The position numbers and the translations under genes are program-made. The notes beneath the pieces were generated by a model. The model made no database searches, was not told the DNA's origin, and saw nothing but the letters and a program-made list of their open reading frames with translations. Shown piece by piece: positions 56,601 to 64,000 of a stretch of 64,000 nucleotides of DNA; the stretch's first letter is position 1, and every line of letters begins with the position of its first letter. Source of the stretch: Stercorarius parasiticus. Lineage: Eukaryota; Chordata; Aves; Charadriiformes; Stercorariidae. Location of the stretch: positions 395,429 through 459,428 of the forward strand of contig VWZL01000106.1 of assembly GCA_013396915.1 (NCBI GenBank), given 5' to 3'.

Positions 56601-59600
56601 GAGTTTCCATTAAATTTGAATATATGCTGCAGAGACCTACACGACCAGATAGCCCTGAGCCCTAGAACCCAAATGTCTCCTGCCTTTTCCCCCACATCAA
56701 CTGCCACAAGAGTGAGAAAATACTTGACTACCTGCTCTTTGCATTTGTACCTTTTACATTTTCTTTTTTTTCCTGTTAGGTCAATGGACAAAGCCCCTTA
56801 AGCCTCATCTCTATTTGATAGGCAAGCGCTCCTGATTCTTTCTAGACACAGAGAACAGCAGAAAGAAAAAACGCATCTTCCACAAAACGCTTCTTAATGC
56901 AACAAACTCATGCTCAGACATCTATGAATAAGTCACACAGGTCATGCATACAGAGCACAGCATTGCTACAGAGAGAAGCAGATAAAAAGGGAGGCAATTC
57001 GGTCCTTGTCTACAACTGGCGAGAGACAGTGGAGTCTGGTAAAGGACCAGCATCCATGCCTCATGGTCACTAAAAAAGCCGGAGCTGAAAAAAGACTGAA
57101 AGACGCCTTCCAGCCACCTGAAAACTAAACTCTTCAAAATGCATGTATCTTATCCAAAAGGCACACTGAAAAGTAAATTAATGTAGTATAGAAGTATCTC
57201 CCTATGATGAAAATTTAAGAAATGGAAGGGCTCTCCCATTCTAGCTCATCTTCTTCTAGAAGCTGAAGCCTGACAACTACAAATCAGTTTTTCATGGGAG
57301 TTTTCCTTAAGGACAAGGCCTACAACGAGGGAGATGGTGGATTCTAGATCTCTTGCTCTTTTCAGATCAAGGCTTGGCACCTTTAAAAAGGCATGTTTTA
57401 GCTACAGCAAATTTTACTAAAAGCAAAAATGACAAAAGACAAAAAAAAAAATCACATTTTTGGGTGCTTAGACACTAATGAATTAAAGTTGAGAATCAAT
57501 ATGGAAGCACTGTTACACTGGACTACTTACATTCTCCCCTCCATAAAGCCTACAAACAGACGATGATCCTGGATCCACAGCTTCGGGCTCCTGGTTAGCC
57601 AATCTAAAAACCTACCTGCAATGAAGAGAAACAGTTCCCCTCTCTGCTGCCACCTCTGAACTCCTGCACAGAGGATTCCACCATGGGCCAGTTCAGCGAC
57701 TTTACTAGCAGAAAAACTATTCCTCTTCCTAATAAATACGGTTATTTCCTTGGCTTAGAGCTCCTTTAACTGGTTCATTGTAGGGTCAGTCAAATGCAAG
57801 TGCCAGCACAATGGAGGAGCGGTACCTCAGATCCATTTCAGCCTCAGTCAAGATGTGCTCTGTGTTCTTCTCCACAGCAGGAAGCCCTCGGCCTTCCATG
57901 AGATCACAGGATTCAGCAATTTCTGCTTAAAAGCGGTGGAGTAACTCTACCTGAAGCCAACTTTTTTGATTTCAAGGAAAGTAAAATTTAAAGAAACCAG
58001 TTAGTTTCAATAACTTACTTACATAACCCCTAAGCTAGTAAATTTTAGAGTCTGATGCAGCTAGATTCTGTTTAAATAATTCAAGACATAATTAAACCAC
58101 AAAGTGCTAAGTGTCCTAACACAATGTCACCACAAAGGTGACTTCTATTCTCTGACCAAGGTACTTCAACGAGCAGGCAGAAACTTTCTTTTCTTCATGA
58201 AATGAGGGAAACAAACCACACAATTTATGGAGCATCCAATCAAAAGGAGCATTGCGCTGATGCCTGTATGAAGGGAAAACATAAAACAGCTACACCCTCC
58301 CCTTGTTTGAGTGAGCATAACATGTATAAAGAATTTAAGCTATACGTCAAGAAGACTATAGACAAGAAGACAAGAACTGTGGAAGTGAAATGAAAAAAAG
58401 CGATGCTAAAAGAAGGGGGAAACAACTGAACTACCTACCAACTGCTCTCCACTACCTCTAAAAAGGCTGGAAGCTCGGAAGCGGGCAGCGGTGCAGCAGA
58501 AAGGTGGGATGGCTATAGTCTCCTTCAAGCACTGCATGTACAGCTACTACCTCTGAAGAGACGTACGCGCACCTCACAGGCCTCAGAAGCAACGTGTTGC
58601 TTCTTCACATTAGGGATGGATGAACTGCACAAATTGGGGGAAAAGAAGAACTTCAGGTACATTCCTACCTTCAGACTATGCTCCTACCAAGGAGCGGAAA
58701 ACACCTTGTGGCAGTAGGTATTAGGGTGACTAGTAAAGATCCTGTTGGTGAAACCTCCTCATGGGGTGGCAGTATCCCATCGTCTTGCACCAGAAATACC
58801 CACCCGCAGGGCAGAGGAAAAGGAAGGCGGCAGAGGACACTCAGATACCTGGTAGGCACACAGTTGCATCTGTGAGGTGACAGGACTGTGCGGTGTCCTG
58901 CCCATCAGGTGCAAGAGTGGCACACCAGGTGCTGGGAGGCAGATTCTTACAAAGAACAACAAGTTGAGGTACGGTATGATTGAGGTCTACACAACCAAGT
59001 TCCGCATGGAGAAGGTGAACAAGAAATGACTATTCACCAGTTTTTCCAGTACGTTACAGAAGCAGCAGCAGGCAACTCTAGCAGGTGGCATGTTTGAAAC
59101 AAATGTAAAGAACAAATGAGTTGTGCAATGCCCTGCTGCAAGACACAGTGGAGGTTTGCATTTACACTGTGTCCAAAGAACAGGGAAAATCCATAGAAAA
59201 AAAAAAAAACTAAGAAAAACAAAACAAGAAAAACCCCAAACCAGCCAGCAGAGGACAACTGAATACAATGACAAAAATCTTTGACCAAAAAAATCACTGA
59301 GCTGAAAGCGACTGATGTAGGGTAGGGAAAAAATGGGCAACATTTTAGAAGAAACGCCCCCCTGCCCCCCAGGAGAAGTTCTGGGGGTATGTCATATTTA
59401 AATGGGACTCAAAAAAACAAAGAGATGAATTGGGTCTCAGAAGTAAGGTGGAGAACTAGGATGTATGGATTCAAGGGAGAACATGGAGTCAACACGTACC
59501 CCAGGAACCTGTCAACAGAGTGGAATTCTCTGGCGCTCCAGGAAACAAGGTACAAGGAAAAAGGCCAGTCAGTCAAGGGGAGGAATAGTGCTACATACTA

Positions 59601-62600
59601 AAGAAAAAAAAAATAGACTCAAAGGAGATAGATAAATGAATTGTATTAAGCCCAAATAGAAAAACTGTAGTAGCAAAACTACCCCGTCGGACATGGGAGA
59701 GCAGAAATGCTGCGCCTTTAGGAAACAGGCAGCAATGGGGAATTTCAGTTTCCTTATGGAGATTGGGGCATGTCATCAGGACCAAGTTTTAAATAGTAAC
59801 ATTATAACTCAACAGTAACTCAATTTCATTGAGTAAGAACAGAAATATATCACCTTAAAAAAAAAAAAGTCTTTGGCCAGTGCAACTTCTGCTTGGTCCT
59901 TTAAATTGCTTGATTTTAATTCTAATTGACTTATTGTACAAACAAAAAGTTTTTAAAAAATAGATGTGCACAAAAGAAGAAAACAGCACAAATTCTTCCA
60001 AGTTAAATATATTTTTTTCTTAATGACTTTAAAGAGATGAAGAAAATTTCTGCAGATAAAAACTACGTATTTTCCACACATACCTGACCAGAGGCCAGCC
60101 AGCCAGTCTGATGGATGACAGATAGACAAGAAACAGAAAGACTGAACAGAGAAGAAAGAAGATGGCAAGGATTTGGGGTTGTTGTTTATTTTAAAAAGCT
60201 CTGCAGAAGATCTGGAAAATCAGAGAGTCTTACTTCTGCACCAGACATGCCTGGAAAACTGAAAATGAAAAATAAAACTAAGCGGCAGGCAGAGGGGAGA
60301 AGTCGCGATTTATACACCTGCTAGGAAAGGCTAGGTGCTTTTAGGAAGACTCAACAAGCACACAGATAGGGCCACCTCACTAATAACAATATCTCCGGAC
60401 AGCCAAAACCTTCTGGTGTGCTATCAGACCAGAAGAATATGTCCCAGGATAAAACTAAAGTTTCTCTAAAACTAATGACTGGCTAAAAGAGTGGGAAACA
60501 CACAGGAAGGCATAGCTAGGTTTCACAACAGAGTGCTATTACCAGCGGAATGACACACCTTGTGTACATAAAAAATTATTCAGGCTAACGAATAAAAAGA
60601 CTGAAAAACGCAGACTGCAACAGCAAGAACAGTGTAACTAGGGCAAGCACATTATACGTGTCCTCTTAGCCTTTCCTTAAGCATCATCTCTTGGTCACTG
60701 GTAGAAAAAGGATTGGAGCAATACGGGATTTTGGCCTGAGCAGTTGGGTTTATAATCCTGTAAACAAAACCTTTTCACTAGACGTCAACTTCTCCTTATC
60801 CCTTTTGCAATCTTTTCATATCTGATTGGTAGGCCACCAAAGCTTTCTACACATACAGCCTCCAGGCTGACGGTGAGCCCCCTAATATTTACTGTCACAC
60901 GGACAATGAGGAATCCACTTCCATCTGTCACAGCTGACACTAAATCTCTTTCTTAAGGCTAGGCTGCCCCGCTTCTCCAGAGAAGAGGAAATCTGCACCC
61001 ACAAGCATTCTCTCTGCTCCCCGTTGCGCCTATACGGCTGGAGTCAGCCCATGATCCGCAGTTTGTTCCTTTCATATTGTTAACAAATTAAAGATGATAC
61101 AGCTTGACACCAAAAGGAAAGGGTTTCCAAGCACATCGTATTTGATTACATCTACAGTCCATCATGCTGTCAACATCTTCTTTCTCAACCACAAAAAAGA
61201 CCCTTTCCCACGTTTCTCTTGAGTAGTGAAGAAGACTTGATGGGAAATAGCGTGGAACTGGGTAAGACCAAAAGGGATTTCAATCTAATGAAAAAACTAG
61301 TGGGGCAATTTCTCCGCCCCTCACCCCACCCCCAGTCAAGTCTAATACATTGATGTATCTGCTGGTTTCAAAAAAACGGAAAAGTTCATGTGAAAAAACA
61401 CTTGATACATTGAGTTCCAAGTCACATCGCTATTGCTAGATTACTTCCCATATTTTCTGGGATAACTGTCGTTGGTCTCAACAGTGTGATACACAGGCTG
61501 CATATGGGCACTGTTGTGGAGATGACGAAGAGTTGGTCCTACATGACACAGAGGACTGTCACTGCCCAGTTTGTAGCTGGTAAGACTCTTACAGGCAAGG
61601 GAGTCTCAATTCAGGTCCAGACATGTGGTGTAAAAATCATACCATCTCCCTCACCTCCCACCTCTCCTTCCCAATGCTTCGATAAATGTCCTACAAATTC
61701 TCCCATTCTTCTTCTGCCCTAGGGAGGGAGGCCTCATAGCTGGCCTTCCTTGTTCCTTTCTCTCAAAGCAATCTTAACATTTATTCCAATTGGACAGTGT
61801 CCCACAATGACAATTAGGGGGATTTCAGGACATTTCAGAGGAATACCCACTTTCTGGTTATTTTTCATGGAAGAAGGGGAGGGAAGCACTAGTTATGCCC
61901 ATTCTGTATCTTACTCAGTAAACTAGCAGTGCTTAAACACCCTTTTAGCAAATGCTTCCACAATCACTCGGGCAAATACTGGGCTGTGCCTTGCAACGTT
62001 CAAAGAAGATGCCAACAAACCCTTAAAAATGAGGGAACAGTTTACAAAGCCCTTGAGGACTTTATAGAGACATAATCCTCTATAAGGCCCTATTTCCTGT
62101 CTTCTGCTGTCTTCAAAGTGAAACAATGTTATTGGAAGGTCATTATGGAGCTCTGGCAAATTATTCTAATCTAGGACCTTCCCAGGATGGGAAGCCATTT
62201 CTGCAGAGTTTATCTGGACATTGATACATACATAAATAAGACCAAGGCAGAAAATCAACAGGACACAGTTGAAGGGGTGAGCCCACAGCAAGACCCACAA
62301 GAGAGTAGTAGGCTACCTAATAAGCTGTAAAGTGATGTGGCAATCTTTCTGCAACAGAGGGCAAGAAACAGCATGAAGGGATCCCAGCACTAAAGATAAA
62401 GAAGAATGAGGGATTTGGCTCTTCCTGGATCTGTCTGATCACTCCTGCTTTGGAAAAGAATGAGCACCAACTGCTTCCATCAGAGGAGGGCTCCACGCTG
62501 CCTGTTGCGGTGTATAGATACACTTGCCTTTGCCACCAAACATTGGGGTTGGGATGGAAAAGGAAGGGGAAGGAAATCCACACATGGGCCACAAGCGCCA

Positions 62601-64000
62601 CTGCATTAGCATGAACTCTGGGAGCTGTTGAAATAGATTTCCTAACACCAGAGACACTCCCTTCTGGAGGACCAAGAGCATTGATGGGGATCTGACTTTC
62701 CTCTTGCTAACTATTCCAAGAAAAAAAGGTTAGGCAGGTATCCCCAAGACTGGTCCTGATAAAATTGTCCTACAAGAGAATGATGATTCCAGTGTTTTTG
62801 CCAGTCAGAGAAGAGGAACTTTGCCCATTCCTGAAGGAATGAGATTATCAGAAAGCATACAAAGGCACACAGAACACAAAAGAAACAGCAGCAGACACCA
62901 CATACACCATTAATGAGCATCGCATCTCAACAGTTTCTGATCCCACATGCATCAGCATGAGAATGCTTGTTATGAACTGGATGATCACTGGCACACAAAG
63001 GAAAAAAAGCCAAAACATTAACACGTAATTCCTAACCTACCCCTCTTATACTGAGAGTCTCAAAAGAAGCTGAAACACTGAAATGTGTTGAATAACTACT
63101 AGTGAGGCAGTTCTGATACATACTGCTCTTTAGTCATAGTACCGTAGCACAGCACCTATAAGCATTAGTGTGTGAGGAGGCACACCCTGCCTCACACACA
63201 ACACGAGGTTAAATTTCACTCATACACAGAAAAAGTTATCAAGCTGAATATCTCTGTTGTGACTCACTGAGAAGTTTTTTGCTAAAAGGTAGCATTTTCA
63301 GTGACAGTACAAGGAATATAAAGAAAATTCATGTGCAATGGTAAAATTAGGAAACCTTTCCTTCTATCAATCAAATTGTCTATATTTCCCCCTTGCAAGC
63401 CTAAGGAAATTAAAAATATAGAAGAAAGATTTTAACATACAGCTGGTTTGGACTGCTCAGAAACATGATACCAACAGGTATTGAAATCCCCAGCCCTCAG
63501 AAAAACACAGAGGGTCTTGAACTTGGCATGCAAGTAGTTCAGCAACACTGATGGAGTGGCAGCATCACTCTGGCGATTCATACAGCATACTGGTTCCTCG
63601 TTAAATATGAGATGCACTTCAAGGTCATGGTGTTCATCTTGAAAGTTCTCAGTGGGTCAGACCCAGCTTACTGGATACCTCCTCTCCAGGTACACAGGGA
63701 AAGCACAACGACTACAGTCACATTCACCAAACACAAACTTGGGCACCACGAGCAATAAGGACACAATGGCAGGAGACTTCAAGCTAAGAAGCTGCAGAAG
63801 ACACGGCAACACACACAGGAGCACAATCTCCCACCCCGCAAAAGCCAATGAGGGGAAACTCTCAGCCTCCCGCCTCAGACCCAAGCACCGAAGCGTTACC
63901 CCAAAATAACACAATGAAAACGCCTCCCTCCCCAAAAAGCCCTTACAAAATGCACTGGCTTTCCAACATTTGTTTAAGCAGGCGGTGGCTGGGAGGATGC

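Larger units (their letters stand above)
47740..64000 (-). other. TTBK1 leader intron and/or upstream DNA (no exon identified)
   Basis: There are 16 kb upstream of the first coding exon. Its 3' end is a good acceptor (CCCCTTTTTTCCCCAG, 47755-47740), which implies at least one more leader exon further upstream. I see no CpG-rich island, TATA-type promoter, homologous protein or CR1 in the stretch. It holds only simple repeats, an 18-base tandem duplication (48615-48650) and ORFs up to 132 codons, of chance length for this size. I cannot say how much is intron and how much intergenic. Confidence 0.6.

Noticed and set aside
57616..57720. Possible TTBK1 leader exon ending in TGCAG/GTAGG on the minus strand
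   Set aside because: It is only a donor-like word. No clear upstream acceptor or promoter, CpG enrichment or recognised leader sequence supports it.

Overview
The window is vertebrate genomic DNA, most likely from a bird. Six recognisable fragments of CR1 LINE retrotransposons lie in long AT-rich introns, and one gene with clear homology is split into short exons with canonical GT-AG splice sites. CR1 is also common in crocodilians and turtles, so 'bird' is an inference. Two isolated N bases suggest a draft assembly.

The only protein-coding gene I can support is TTBK1 (tau tubulin kinase 1, CK1 superfamily), on the minus strand. Five consecutive coding exons lie at 47739-47581, 38628-38481, 24176-24103, 20552-20412 and 19145-19041. 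Their coding parts total 576 bases and encode the first 192 residues in one continuous reading frame. This covers the start methionine, glycine loop, catalytic lysine, hinge, HRD catalytic loop and DFG motif. The rest of the kinase domain and the long C-terminal tail are not in the window: I found no further exon between 19040 and position 1. The promoter and any leader exon upstream of 47739 could not be identified either.

Region by region (plus-strand coordinates): 1-19040 is the 5' part of a long intron with an old CR1 5' half (12380-14110) and a 5'-truncated CR1 holding an N (16508-17180). 19041-20552 holds two exons around a 1.3 kb intron. 20553-24102 is a plain intron. The exon at 24103-24176 is followed by a 14.3 kb intron with three CR1 pieces (24574-25660 minus, 30005-30405 plus, 35335-35560 minus). 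The exon at 38481-38628 is followed by a 9 kb intron with a CR1 containing the second N (41185-41676). The first coding exon ends at 47739. From 47740 to 64000 is leader intron or upstream DNA with only simple repeats and short chance ORFs.

The most useful leads are: the alternative start and overlapping upstream ORF in the first coding exon; two CR1 copies of one subfamily in opposite orientation on either side of the 148-base exon; the rare CR1 5' half; and the missing next kinase exon together with N-marked apparent deletions inside CR1. I saw no sign of a novel defence, mobile or biosynthetic system.
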